Positions 8,123 to 17,269 of a stretch of 64,000 nt of DNA are shown here, one piece after another. Numbering within the stretch: position 1 is the first letter of the stretch; every line of letters begins with the position of its first letter. The DNA comes from Polaromonas sp. (GTDB lineage Bacteria > Pseudomonadota > Gammaproteobacteria > Burkholderiales > Burkholderiaceae_C). Position numbers and translations under genes: made by a program. Under the pieces are notes generated by a model. The model had not been told where the DNA came from and searched no databases. It saw only the letters and a list, made by a program, of their open reading frames with translations. The DNA is taken from positions 1 through 64,000 of the forward strand of contig NZ_JACDDD010000001.1 in NCBI RefSeq assembly GCF_013817205.1, given 5' to 3'.

Positions 8123-9268
8123 ATGCGACTTTCAACCCACCTGCGTGTTAACGCGGAGGAGATTCTTGTAGCCTGGGACACTTTTGCGGCCACCCTGGTG
8201 CAGGACGGCAGCATGATGGACCCCGCCACCTTGCGGGATCATGCCGGTGAGATTCTTGCGGCCATCGCCGACGAACTTGATCGCCCGCCGCCCGCGGACA
8301 AACTCGACACGCCCCCAGACGCCAGCGATGGGGCTTCGGATGACCTGGAGGCTGCCGCCGGAACCCATGCCGACACCCGCATGGTCTCGGGGTTTGCCAT
8401 CGACGCCATGATCACCGAATACCGGGCCTTCCGCACCAGCATTGTCCAGCTGTGGCTGGCTGCAGGCGGCGGGCGCGAGCAGCCCCGCGACATGGAGGAT
8501 CTGGTGCGCTTCCATCAATCCATGGACCAGGCGATTGCCGACTCGGTGGCCCGTTACACCGATCAGACCCGCAAATCCACCGAGCTGTTCATAGGCATCC
8601 TCGGCCACGACATCCGCAACCCGCTGGGCACCATTTCCATGTCGGCGCAGTATCTGGTGCGCTCCGGCAAGCTGGAAGCCAGTGCGGCGGAAACCATCAT
8701 CAACAGCGTGGTCCGTATCAACAGCGTGATCGAGCACGTGGTCGATTTCACGCGTGTGCAGTCCGAGGGAATGATGCCAATCAAGCCCGTGCCCGGCGAC
8801 CTGGCCCTCCAGTTTGCCAAAGTGCTGGCCGAAACCCGCGCGCGGTATCCACGCAGCGTGCTGAGCCTTGAAAGCACCGGGGACTTCAACGGTTTCTGGG
8901 ACGAGGGCCGCATGGGGCAACTGCTGTCCAACCTGCTGACCAATGCCCTGACCCATGGCGGGGAACCTGTGAAGGTCCGGCTGTGGGAAGAAGCCGGAGG
9001 TGTGGCCTTTTCGGTGCACAACCTGGGCACGCCGATCCCGCTGCAGGAGCAGCAGCGGATCTTCAGGCCGCTGGTGCGCGGCATGGCGGCCGGCCAGGGC
9101 GAGCGCCGCGAAACCTCGGGCCTGGGCCTGGGCCTCTTCATCTGCCAGGAGATTGTCCGCGCCCACGGCGGAAGCCTGGACGTAATCTCCACTGCAGCCG
9201 ATGGCACCACCTTTACGGTTCGACTGCCGCGCTCGGTGCCGGGCACCCCGGCCCCGCGCGCCAATTAA
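8123..9268 (+). CDS. Sensor histidine kinase (RsbRD-type N-terminus)
   Basis: Soluble histidine kinase of 381 residues. The first ~160 residues look like an RsbRD/globin-like N-terminal sensor region with long helices. The HisKA box is LGHDIRNPLG with the phosphoacceptor His. The ATPase domain shows NLLTNALTHGG (N box) and TSGLGLGLFICQEIV (G2). No transmembrane segment or receiver is present. I chose ATG 8123, preceded by AAAGG; an in-frame TTG at 8096 is less likely. Input signal and partner regulator are unknown. Confidence 0.88.
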   Translation: MRLSTHLRVNAEEILVAWDTFAATLVQDGSMMDPATLRDHAGEILAAIADELDRPPPADKLDTPPDASDGASDDLEAAAGTHADTRMVSGFAIDAMITEYRAFRTSIVQLWLAAGGGREQPRDMEDLVRFHQSMDQAIADSVARYTDQTRKSTELFIGILGHDIRNPLGTISMSAQYLVRSGKLEASAAETIINSVVRINSVIEHVVDFTRVQSEGMMPIKPVPGDLALQFAKVLAETRARYPRSVLSLESTGDFNGFWDEGRMGQLLSNLLTNALTHGGEPVKVRLWEEAGGVAFSVHNLGTPIPLQEQQRIFRPLVRGMAAGQGERRETSGLGLGLFICQEIVRAHGGSLDVISTAADGTTFTVRLPRSVPGTPAPRAN

Positions 9269-9297
9269 GCTCACCCCTGCTGGTAGAGAACAGCAGC

Positions 9298-11181
9298 TCA
9301 GCCTGCCTGGAGGAAGCGTTGCTCCTCTTGCAGCCGGAGCACGCGGCGCTGGACCTTGCCGGTGGTGGTCATGGGCAGTGCGGCTATGAACTCGATCTCC
9401 TTGGGGTATTCGTAAGGCGCCAGCAGTCCCCGCACATGGTTTTGCAGTTCTGCTACCAGTTCAGCATCAAATTGGCCCTCAGCCCCCGTCCGACGGGCGC
9501 GGGCAGCTATGAAATCAGGAGCAAGCACAACATAGGCCTTGACCAGCGCGCCGCGCTCCCGGTCCGGCTTGGGCACCACTGCGGCGTTCGCCACCGCCAG
9601 GTGTTTGACGAGGCAATTCTCGATCTCGCCGGGGCCGATGCGGTAGCCGGCGGCCTTGAACACGTCGTCGGCACGCCCCTGGTACCAGAGATAGCCATCG
9701 GCGTCGCGCGTGGCGAGGTCGCCGGTGCGGCACCAGTCACCGGTGAATTTGGCCTGTGTCGCCGCCTCCTTCTTCCAGTAGCCCAAAAAGAAAATCGGGT
9801 CGGCATGGCGATGGATGTCAAAGCGGTTGACGGCCACATCGCCAGCCACACCGACGGCGCATTCATTGCCCTCGTCGTTTATCACCGCCACCCTGTGCCC
9901 AGGGTAGCCCTTGCCCATGCTGCCGGGCCGTGCTGGCCACAGTGCAGAACAGTTGCCGACGATGTAGTTGATTTCGGTCTGGCCGAACATCTCATTGACA
10001 AGCACACCGAGCTCGTCGCGGCAGTAAGCAAACACCGCGTCGCCCACCGCCTCGCCGGCGCTCATCATGGCCCGCAACTTCAGTTTGAAGTGCTTTCGCG
10101 GCTGCGGGTAGGCCTTCATCATGGCTTTGAGCGCTGTCGGAAACAAAAAGGTGTGGGTCACGCCCTGTTGCTGCATCAGGCTGAAGGCCAGCTCCGGGCT
10201 AAAGCGGCCGTTGAAAGCCACAATCGGCCGACCGAAGTACAGCGTCGGCAGCAGCGCATCCATCAGGCCGCCCGTCCAGGCCCAGTCCGCCGGTGACCAG
10301 AAAACGCTTTGCGTTTCTGGCTCCGGCAGACTGGGCTTTGCCCCTTTCAGGCTCGCCCCCACCCGACCCCTCCCCCGGCCGGGGGAGGGCATCCCGACTT
10401 CGCTCCCCCGCGCGGGGGAGGGGGTCGGTACACCACCGTCAGTGGGGAAACCAAACCAGTTCTGGCTGCAGACAAACCCGGGCAGGTTGCCGATCAGCGC
10501 ACGGTGCGCCAGCAATGCGCCCTTGGGCGGGCCGGTGGTGCCGCTGGTGTAGATCAATATGGCTGCGTCGTCGGCTTTGGTTTTGACGGCGGTGAATGCG
10601 CGCTGCTGCGCGGCCACCGCAGCCTCGTAATCCACGTCGCCCTGCCCCGCAGCCGCGCCGGCGGCGATCACCGTGCGCAGGGCCGGGCAGCGGCTGCGCA
10701 CGACCTGGATGTTGTCCATGGAGCTTTCGTCGCAGATGGCCAGCACCGCGTCGCTGTCCTGCAGGCGATATTCCAGCGCCTCGGGTCCGAACAGCATGGA
10801 CAGCGGCATGGCCACTGCGCCCATCTGAAACACCGCCATGTAGGCCACCGCAGTTTCAAAACGCTGCGGCATCACGATGGCAACCCGGTCACCGCGTTTG
10901 ACGCCGAGTTCCACCAGCACATGGCTGAGCGCATCGGCTGCCGCCTGCAGCTGGAAATAGGTATAAAAAATACCCTCAGCCCCCGACTGGTGGGCGCGGA
11001 TAGCTATTCTTTTTGTAGCATCCGGCATCTCTGCCCAGCGTCGTGAGCAAACGCCGGCAATGTTGAAGTATTCATCGACCTGCCACCGAAAGCCGGCGTG
11101 CAGGGCGTCGTAAAGATCGGGGGGCTTGGCGGTCGCGTTGTCCCTGCCTTTACTCGTAGGCGGTGCAAGTCTCTTTATCAT
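9298..11181 (-). CDS. AMP-dependent acyl-CoA synthetase carrying three in-frame repeat insertions
   Basis: Adenylate-forming enzyme that activates a carboxylic acid to acyl-CoA (medium-chain/benzoate-like subgroup). The P-loop-like IYTSGTTGPPKG, the A5-type MFGQTEINYIVG, the hinge YLWYQGRADDVFKAAGYRIGPGEIE and the catalytic Lys in TTTGKVQRR are all present. Three segments look foreign: IAIRAHQSGAEGIF near residue 55 and IAARARRTGAEGQF near 585 are copies of repeat family A, and about 45 residues after NWFGFP (near 250) come from a GC-rich hairpin repeat. All keep the frame open. The start at 11181 lies only 7 bp from the divergent hydrolase start. Whether the enzyme is still active is unknown, although the motifs are intact. 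Confidence 0.88.
   Translation of the reverse strand: MIKRLAPPTSKGRDNATAKPPDLYDALHAGFRWQVDEYFNIAGVCSRRWAEMPDATKRIAIRAHQSGAEGIFYTYFQLQAAADALSHVLVELGVKRGDRVAIVMPQRFETAVAYMAVFQMGAVAMPLSMLFGPEALEYRLQDSDAVLAICDESSMDNIQVVRSRCPALRTVIAAGAAAGQGDVDYEAAVAAQQRAFTAVKTKADDAAILIYTSGTTGPPKGALLAHRALIGNLPGFVCSQNWFGFPTDGGVPTPSPARGSEVGMPSPGRGRGRVGASLKGAKPSLPEPETQSVFWSPADWAWTGGLMDALLPTLYFGRPIVAFNGRFSPELAFSLMQQQGVTHTFLFPTALKAMMKAYPQPRKHFKLKLRAMMSAGEAVGDAVFAYCRDELGVLVNEMFGQTEINYIVGNCSALWPARPGSMGKGYPGHRVAVINDEGNECAVGVAGDVAVNRFDIHRHADPIFFLGYWKKEAATQAKFTGDWCRTGDLATRDADGYLWYQGRADDVFKAAGYRIGPGEIENCLVKHLAVANAAVVPKPDRERGALVKAYVVLAPDFIAARARRTGAEGQFDAELVAELQNHVRGLLAPYEYPKEIEFIAALPMTTTGKVQRRVLRLQEEQRFLQAG
9470..9523 (-). repeat. 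Repeat family A copy inside the acyl-CoA synthetase gene (C-terminal)
   Basis: On the coding strand it reads GATTTCATAGCTGCCCGCGC and ends GGGGGCTGAGGGCCAATTT. Translation in the gene frame is FIAARARRTGAEGQF, which aligns with the second family A copy in the same protein. Confidence 0.7.
10341..10450. repeat. GC-rich hairpin repeat inside the acyl-CoA synthetase gene
   Basis: It contains a perfect hairpin CCCCTCCCCCGGCCGGGGG (with AGGG) and a second CTCCCCCGCGCGGGGGAG, ending in CAGTGGGGAAACC. In frame it encodes the Pro/Gly/Arg-rich segment around PTPSPARGSEVG and MPSPGRGRGRVGA. This interrupts a normally continuous region between the P-loop and the SPADWAWTGG motif. Confidence 0.7.
10962..11021 (-). 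repeat. Repeat family A copy inside the acyl-CoA synthetase gene (N-terminal)
   Basis: On the coding strand it reads GATGCTACAAAAAGAATAGC, then GGGGGCTGAGGGTATTTTTT. It is translated as ATKRIAIRAHQSGAEGIFY in the gene frame. Confidence 0.7.
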
Positions 11182-11188
11182 CACTCCA

Positions 11189-12214
11189 ATGTACAAAGAA
11201 AAACGCATCTCCCGCAGCGAGTTAGTCCCTATACGTGGTATCACCTACCGCGTCCGCATCTGGCAGTCCCCGCAGACTGACGCCTCGGCCGCTAGCGCCG
11301 GGCCGCCCCAAGCAAGGCCAGCCCCCTCGGGGGGCAGTGAACCACACGCAGTGGGGAACGTGGGGGTACCACTTGTACTGGTACACGGCTGGATGGATGT
11401 CTCCGCGTCTTACCAGTTTGTGGTGGATGCCCTGTCTGACGCGTTTGTCCAGGGCCGCAGCATCATCGCGCCTGACTGGCGTGGCTATGGCCAGACCGGA
11501 ACAGGGGGGGCAGACAACTTTTGGTTTCCGGACTATTTGGCCGACCTCGATTTCCTGCTGGACCACTACGCCGGCGACCACCCGGTGGACCTGGTTGGCC
11601 ACAGCATGGGCGGCAATGTCGCCATGCTCTACGCCGGCGTGCGACCGGCCCGCATTCGCAAGCTGATTAACCTGGAGGGTTTCGGCATGCCTGCCACCCG
11701 CGCCAGCCAGGCACCGGGACGTTTTGCCAAATGGATGGACGAGCTCAAGAGCCTGCACAAGGGCGAGATGGCGCTCAAGCCCTACAAGGACGCCGATGGC
11801 GTGGCCCGCCGGCTGATGCGCACCAACCCCCGCCTGAGCCAGGACAAGGCCGACTGGCTGGCCCGGCACTGGGCTGCCCCCGACGCCCAGGGCCAGTGGA
11901 ACATTCTGGGCGACGCGGCCCACAAGATCACCAACGCGCAGCTTTACCGCGTCGACGAGGTGCTGGAAATCTACCGCAACATCAGCGCGCCCACGCTGGC
12001 CATCGAGGCCTCGGACGACTCCCTGGGCAAATGGTGGCAAGGCAAATACACACTGGCCGAATACCACGAGCGCCTGAAATCCGTGCCACAAATCAGCACC
12101 GCCGTCATTCAGGACGCCGGCCACATGCTGCACCATGACCAGCCCGCGCAGCTCGCACAGCTGATCGGGGACTTTCTGGGCCAGGAATCTGCGCCGCAGC
12201 CCTCGCCCACGTAG
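11189..12214 (+). CDS. Alpha/beta hydrolase with an in-frame repeat B insertion
   Basis: Hydrolase of 341 residues with the alpha/beta fold: the oxyanion segment LVLVHGWMD, the nucleophile elbow GHSMGGN (Ser) and the C-terminal GHMLHHD (His). The acid residue is probably the Asp in IEASDDSLGK. Substrate is unknown; family members include esterases and epoxide or haloalkane hydrolases. Residues about 34-58 (AGPPQARPAPSGGSEPHAV) come from a family B repeat placed between strand regions before the HGW motif. The start ATG 11189 is 7 bp from the divergent synthetase start. Confidence 0.85.
   Translation: MYKEKRISRSELVPIRGITYRVRIWQSPQTDASAASAGPPQARPAPSGGSEPHAVGNVGVPLVLVHGWMDVSASYQFVVDALSDAFVQGRSIIAPDWRGYGQTGTGGADNFWFPDYLADLDFLLDHYAGDHPVDLVGHSMGGNVAMLYAGVRPARIRKLINLEGFGMPATRASQAPGRFAKWMDELKSLHKGEMALKPYKDADGVARRLMRTNPRLSQDKADWLARHWAAPDAQGQWNILGDAAHKITNAQLYRVDEVLEIYRNISAPTLAIEASDDSLGKWWQGKYTLAEYHERLKSVPQISTAVIQDAGHMLHHDQPAQLAQLIGDFLGQESAPQPSPT
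11296..11370 (+). repeat. Repeat family B copy inside the hydrolase gene
   Basis: It reads GCCGGGCCGCCCCAAGCAAG, a CCCCCTCGGGGGGCAG hairpin, and an end GTGGGGAACGTGGGGGT. It is translated in frame as AGPPQARPAPSGGSEPHAVG, alignable with the copies in the VF530 and TAXI genes. Confidence 0.7.
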
Positions 12215-12303
12215 CCCCTGGGGCAGCTTGACCCCAAGTAGCACGCTGGCCGAGCGGTCTTTGTAGGACAATCAGGATTTTGCGCATGGCGCGGGGAAAA
12301 TCC

Positions 12304-15300
12304 ATGACCGCACCCAGCGTCATCAACGAAGAAAACTATCGTCGCATCCTGACGCGCAACGTCGGCCTGCCGCTGGGCGTTGGCACGCTGAGTGCCGTCG
12401 TTTTCGTCGCTCTGATCTTTTACCTGTTGTCCGTTCTGGGCGGTGTCGAGCGGGCAGAGCGCGCCATCAGCAGCGCCAACCAGATCGCCAAACTGGGCGC
12501 CAATATGGAAGCCAGCATGTATGGCTTCCTGGTTACCGGCGAAGAGCCCCTGCTCCAGCCGTTCGAGATCGGCAAGCCGCGCATCGCCGCTGAAACCGCC
12601 ACGCTGTCCGGGCTGGTCAGGGACAACCAGGATCAGGTCAGCCGGCTCCGGCGCATTGCAGCCCTGCAGACGCAATGGAACGAGTTTGCGCAAAGCATTG
12701 TGGATCTGCGGCGCAAGGACCTCGACTACCAGGCGCCCGTGCGCTCGGCCGGCGGCAAAAGCCTGACGGACGAGATCCGGCGTGAATTCGCAGAATTCAT
12801 CAGCATTGAAGAGCGCCTGCTGCAGGAGCGCAACGCGCAGGCACGCAACAACACCGCCTGGGGCATGGCTGCCTACTTGCTCTTCAGCCTGGGGCTGAGC
12901 GGGCTGCTGGCATTACTTGGGCACCGCGAGTTGCAGCGTCTGTCGGACTCCTACGGCGAGGCGGAACACAAACAAGCCGCAACGGCGCTGCTTCTGGAGC
13001 AGCAGCTCTGGCTGCGCACCGGGCAAAGGCAACTGGGCGAACAAACCCAGGGACAACACGCACTGGCGTCGCTGGGGCGCAAGATGCTGGAGTTTCTGGC
13101 GCGTTATCTCGATGTGGCCGTCGCCGCTCTTTATGTGCGCCAGGAAAACGGCGAGCTGCAGCGCGTGGCAGCCTACGGCCAGACCCATGACGGCGGCGAA
13201 GCGGGGCAAACAGATCGCACCGGCGAGGGCCTGGTCAGCCAGGCCGCGCTTGAAAACCGGATCCTCCAGCTTGACGATCTGCCGGCCAGCTACCTCAAGG
13301 TCAGCTCCGGCCTGGGCCAGGGCTCTGCCCGCCATGTGCTGGTGATCCCGGTGCACAACGACGGGGTTGTCAATGGCGTGGTCGAACTCGGATTCCTGCG
13401 TGCGCTGGCCCCGCGCGACCTGGAATTTGTCGCCCTGATCGCCAGCAACATCGGCAACTCCATCCACGCGGCGCTTTACCGCCGTCGCCTGGAAGATGTG
13501 CTCAGCCAGTCGCAGGAGCTCAATGAGGAGCTTCAGGTCCAGCAGGAAGAGCTGCGCACCACCAATGAAGAACTCGAAGAGCAGTCCCGTGTGCTCAAGG
13601 AGTACCAGGTCACGCTGGAGAACCAGCAGGCCGAGCTTGAGCAGAACAACGAACAATTGTCGGAAGTGGCCCTGTCGCTGGACCACAAAAACGCAGCACT
13701 CAACCAGGCCCAGACCCTGCTCGAGGAGCGCGCCGCTGAATTGAGCCGCGCCAGCCGCTACAAGTCAGAATTCCTGGCTAACATGTCACACGAGTTGCGC
13801 ACGCCGCTGAACAGTTCGCTGATTCTTGCCAAGCTGCTGGCCGACAACCCCAAGGGCAACCTCAGCCAGGAAGAAGTCCGCTTTGCACAGTCGATTTATT
13901 CGGCAGGCAACGACCTGCTCAGCCTGATCAACGACATCCTCGACATTTCCAAGGTCGAAGCCGGCAAGCTCGAGCTGTCGCCGGAGGACGTGGCGGTGAC
14001 CAAGCTGGTGGACTCGCTGAAAAACACCTTTGAACCGCTGGCCAATCAGAAGAAGCTGGCCCTCACCATCCGCATCGAACCAGGGGCCCCGGCGACGCTG
14101 AAAACCGATCGCCAGCGTATTGAGCAGGTCCTGAAAAACCTGCTCTCCAACGCCATCAAGTTCACCGACGCCGGGGAAGTCAGCCTGCGCGTCGCGCTGC
14201 ACCAACAGGGCATCGTTGCCTTCTCGGTGCGCGATTCCGGCATCGGCATACGCCCCGACCAGCAGCAGCTCATTTTTGACGCCTTCCGTCAGGCCGATGG
14301 CACAACCAGCAGGCGTTATGGCGGCACCGGGCTGGGCCTGTCGATCTCACGCGATTTGACCACCCTGCTGGGCGGCTCGCTCTCGGTAGACAGCAGACAG
14401 GGAGGGGGCAGCACCTTCACCCTGCTGCTGCCCTGCGAATGGAACCCGGCATCGGCTCCCCAGGTCCTGAAGCCCGCCCGCCGGGCGCCCGCGCGACCCC
14501 GCAACACGGCGCCAGTTCCGGAGTCCGCCCCTTTGCGTGGGCCGGTGCCTGCCGCGGCTTTTGCCGATGACAGGCATTTACCGCCCGGCGGCCGCCTGGC
14601 GCTGGTGATCGAAGACGATGTCATTTTTGCGCAAATCCTCTACGACCTGGCGCGCGAGATGAACTACCACTGCCTGGTGGCCCATCGCGCCGAAGACGGT
14701 TTTGCGCTGGCCATGCAGTTCATTCCGCATGCCATCCTGCTCGACATGGGGCTGCCGGATCGTCCGGGCCTGTCGGTGCTGCAGCGACTCAAGGAAAACC
14801 CGAAAACGCGGCACATCCCGGTACATGTGGTGTCGGGTGAAGACCTGACCGAGGAAGCCCTGCAGATGGGCGCCATCGGGTATGCGCTCAAACCCACCAC
14901 GCGCGAGCAGCTCAAGGACGTGTTCCAGAAGCTTGGCGACAAACTGGCCCAGAAAATCAAGCGCGTGCTGCTGGTCGAAGGCGATGCCTTGCAGCGTGAC
15001 AGTGTGGTGCAACTGATTGGTGACGGTGACATCGAGATCACCGCAGTGGCAACCGGCGGTGAGGCGCTCGAGCTGCTCACTCGCACCATGTTCGACTGCA
15101 TGATCATGGACCTGAACTTTTCCGACATGCAGGGCCATGAGCTGCTCCAGCGCATGTCGGCCGAGGAACTTTCTTCTTCACCGCCCGTCATCGTCTACAC
15201 CGGACGCGAGATGACCCGCCAGGAAGAGGCCGAGCTGCTGAAGTATTCGCGCGCCATCATCATGAGGGGCGCGCGTTCGCCCGAACGGCTGCTAGACGAA

Positions 15301-15774
15301 GTCACCCTCTTTCTGCACAAGGTCGAATCGGAGCTGTCGGCGGACCGCCAGATCATGCTTCAGAACATGCGCAGCCGCGATGCCGCCTTTGACGGCCGCA
15401 AGGTGCTGGTAGTGGACGACGATGCGCGCAACATCTTCGCCCTGACCAGCGCCCTGGAACAAAAGGGCATGCGGGTCGAGGTCGGTCGCAACGGCTTTGA
15501 AGCCATCAGCAAGCTCGACGAAATCGCAGACATTGACCTGGTGCTGATGGACATCATGATGCCGGGCATGGACGGGCTGGAGGCGACGCGGCGCATCCGC
15601 AAGGATGCACGTTTCAAGAAACTGCCCATCATTGCCGTCACCGCCAAGGCCATGAAGGACGACCAGGAGCAATGTCTGAAGGCCGGCACCAGTGACTACC
15701 TCGCCAAGCCGATTGACCTGGACCGGTTGTTTTCCCTGCTTCGCGTGTGGATGCCGGTCACGGATCGCAGCTGA
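12304..15774 (+). CDS. CHASE3-GAF hybrid histidine kinase with three receiver domains
   Basis: Inner-membrane hybrid kinase of 1156 residues. Layout: TM helix about 23-45, periplasmic CHASE3-type domain about 46-178, TM about 180-202, GAF about 230-395, coiled coil about 395-475, HisKA with MSHELRTP (His about 495), HATPase ([21 protein letters not shown]), then receivers at about 765-880, 888-1003 and 1032-1153. Receiver 1 and 3 have the acidic pair, phospho-Asp (LLDMGLP, LMDIMMP) and Lys (LKP, AKP). Receiver 2 lacks part of the acidic pocket and the Lys. The ATG at 12304 follows GGGGAAAA; an ATG at 12286 is also open. The stop overlaps the cheR start (TGATG), so this heads a signalling operon. 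Confidence 0.92.
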   Translation: MTAPSVINEENYRRILTRNVGLPLGVGTLSAVVFVALIFYLLSVLGGVERAERAISSANQIAKLGANMEASMYGFLVTGEEPLLQPFEIGKPRIAAETATLSGLVRDNQDQVSRLRRIAALQTQWNEFAQSIVDLRRKDLDYQAPVRSAGGKSLTDEIRREFAEFISIEERLLQERNAQARNNTAWGMAAYLLFSLGLSGLLALLGHRELQRLSDSYGEAEHKQAATALLLEQQLWLRTGQRQLGEQTQGQHALASLGRKMLEFLARYLDVAVAALYVRQENGELQRVAAYGQTHDGGEAGQTDRTGEGLVSQAALENRILQLDDLPASYLKVSSGLGQGSARHVLVIPVHNDGVVNGVVELGFLRALAPRDLEFVALIASNIGNSIHAALYRRRLEDVLSQSQELNEELQVQQEELRTTNEELEEQSRVLKEYQVTLENQQAELEQNNEQLSEVALSLDHKNAALNQAQTLLEERAAELSRASRYKSEFLANMSHELRTPLNSSLILAKLLADNPKGNLSQEEVRFAQSIYSAGNDLLSLINDILDISKVEAGKLELSPEDVAVTKLVDSLKNTFEPLANQKKLALTIRIEPGAPATLKTDRQRIEQVLKNLLSNAIKFTDAGEVSLRVALHQQGIVAFSVRDSGIGIRPDQQQLIFDAFRQADGTTSRRYGGTGLGLSISRDLTTLLGGSLSVDSRQGGGSTFTLLLPCEWNPASAPQVLKPARRAPARPRNTAPVPESAPLRGPVPAAAFADDRHLPPGGRLALVIEDDVIFAQILYDLAREMNYHCLVAHRAEDGFALAMQFIPHAILLDMGLPDRPGLSVLQRLKENPKTRHIPVHVVSGEDLTEEALQMGAIGYALKPTTREQLKDVFQKLGDKLAQKIKRVLLVEGDALQRDSVVQLIGDGDIEITAVATGGEALELLTRTMFDCMIMDLNFSDMQGHELLQRMSAEELSSSPPVIVYTGREMTRQEEAELLKYSRAIIMRGARSPERLLDEVTLFLHKVESELSADRQIMLQNMRSRDAAFDGRKVLVVDDDARNIFALTSALEQKGMRVEVGRNGFEAISKLDEIADIDLVLMDIMMPGMDGLEATRRIRKDARFKKLPIIAVTAKAMKDDQEQCLKAGTSDYLAKPIDLDRLFSLLRVWMPVTDRS

Positions 15775-16655
15775 TGCCCAAAAAAACCGAGCTCCACGCA
15801 GCAGCGACCGGACGCGCCCCGGGCAGGGATACTGCCGAGGACCATGCAGAAGCTGACTTGCACCTTTTGACGCAGGCCATCTACAGCCAGTACAGCTACG
15901 ACTTCCGCGACTACGCGGGTGCGTCCCAGAAAAGGCGGGTCATCAAGGCGCTCGCCCAGCTCGGTTACCCGACCATCCCGGCCCTGCAGGCAGCGGTTGC
16001 GCAAGACCCGGTTGTTTTCATGCAGTTGCTGCAGTACCTGACCATTCCCGTCAGCGAAATGTTTCGGGACCCCACATTTTTCCTGGCCCTGCGCCAGCAG
16101 GTCATGCCGGTGCTGCACACCTATCCCTCGCTGAAAATCTGGGTGGCCGGCTGCAGCACCGGTGAAGAGGTGTATTCACTGGCCATCCTGCTCAGGGAAG
16201 AAGGTCTGCTGGACCGCTCCCTCATTTATGCAACGGACATCAACCCCAAGTCGCTGGCCAAAGCGCGCAAGGGCATTTTTTCGCTGTCCAGTATCCAGGG
16301 CCACACTGCCAACTACCACGCCGCCGGCGGCCGGCAGGTGTTTTCCGACTACTACACAGCCGCTTACGAAGCTGCCGTTTTCGACAAGTCCCTGCGTGAC
16401 AACGTGACCTTTGCCGATCACAGCCTGGCCACGGACAGCGTGTTTTCAGAAATCCAGCTGGTGCTGTGCCGCAATGTGCTGATTTATTTCAACAAGAAGC
16501 TGCAGGACCGCGCGCTGGGCCTGTTTCACGAATCACTGAGCCTCCGCGGCTTCATGGGCCTGGGCAGCAAGGAAAGCATTGACTTCTCGTCCTATGCCAC
16601 GCGCTTTGAGCCACTGGACCGGCCCGAGCGGATTTTCCGCAAGCTGGAGGACTGA
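15774..16655 (+). CDS. cheR: CheR-type protein-glutamate methyltransferase
   Basis: SAM-dependent methyltransferase of 293 residues. The N-terminal helical CheR domain (about 25-80) precedes the SAM-binding domain with VAGCSTGEEVYSLA, YATDIN and CRNVLIYFNKK. It would methylate glutamates in a coiled coil of a partner protein. No MCP gene is nearby, so the helical linker of the kinase just upstream is a candidate target, by inference. ATG 15774 overlaps the kinase stop codon; the cheB-like gene starts 8 bp downstream. Confidence 0.92.
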   Translation: MPKKTELHAAATGRAPGRDTAEDHAEADLHLLTQAIYSQYSYDFRDYAGASQKRRVIKALAQLGYPTIPALQAAVAQDPVVFMQLLQYLTIPVSEMFRDPTFFLALRQQVMPVLHTYPSLKIWVAGCSTGEEVYSLAILLREEGLLDRSLIYATDINPKSLAKARKGIFSLSSIQGHTANYHAAGGRQVFSDYYTAAYEAAVFDKSLRDNVTFADHSLATDSVFSEIQLVLCRNVLIYFNKKLQDRALGLFHESLSLRGFMGLGSKESIDFSSYATRFEPLDRPERIFRKLED

Positions 16656-16663
16656 GCAGGCGC

Positions 16664-17269
16664 ATGGATATCCAGCAGGTCGCAGCAAGACATGCCGTCG
16701 AGGCCGTGGTGATTGGTGCCTCGGCCGGCGGAGTGCACGCGCTGCTGACCGTGCTGTCAGGGCTGCCGGCGCAGTTTTCGCTGCCCATCATTGCCGTGCT
16801 GCACCTGCCCAAAGAGCGCGACAGCCGGCTGGCGGACGTCTTCAACCAGAGGCTGGGCATGGTGGTGCGCGAGGCCGCCGACAAGGAAGCCATCGCGCCG
16901 TCCACCCTGTACTTCGCTGGCTCCGGCTACCACCTGTCGATCGAGGCCGACCGGACTTTTTCACTTAGTTGCGAAGAACCTGTCAACTATTCGCGGCCCT
17001 CGATCGATATATTGATGGATTCCGCTGCCGACGCCTACGGGCCCAGTCTTGCCGGGGTGCTCCTGACCGGCGCCAATTTTGACGGCGCGGCTGGCCTGGC
17101 CCGCATCAAGCAACGGGGCGGCCTGACTGCGGTACAGGACCCGGCCGAAGCCCAGGTCGCCACCATGCCGCAAGCAGCCATACGAAAACTCAAACCCAAC
17201 CTGATTCTCACGCTGGATGGCATCCGGCAATTGCTCATTCAACTTGACCACAACCATGCGAATACCTGA
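16664..17269 (+). CDS. CheB-type methylesterase without a receiver domain
   Basis: The 201 residues cover only the CheB catalytic domain. The expected triad is visible as Ser20 in GASAGG, His47 in LHLPKERDS and Asp140 in TGANFDGAAGL. The N-terminal receiver that normally controls CheB is absent, so activity would be set by partner proteins or be constitutive. It removes methyl esters made by CheR. The coding region overlaps the next gene by 14 bp, which supports translational coupling. Confidence 0.92.
   Translation: MDIQQVAARHAVEAVVIGASAGGVHALLTVLSGLPAQFSLPIIAVLHLPKERDSRLADVFNQRLGMVVREAADKEAIAPSTLYFAGSGYHLSIEADRTFSLSCEEPVNYSRPSIDILMDSAADAYGPSLAGVLLTGANFDGAAGLARIKQRGGLTAVQDPAEAQVATMPQAAIRKLKPNLILTLDGIRQLLIQLDHNHANT

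Noticed and set aside
8132-9274. 380-codon minus-strand frame
   Set aside because: Mirror of the histidine kinase gene in GC-rich DNA; no conserved motif or ribosome binding site.
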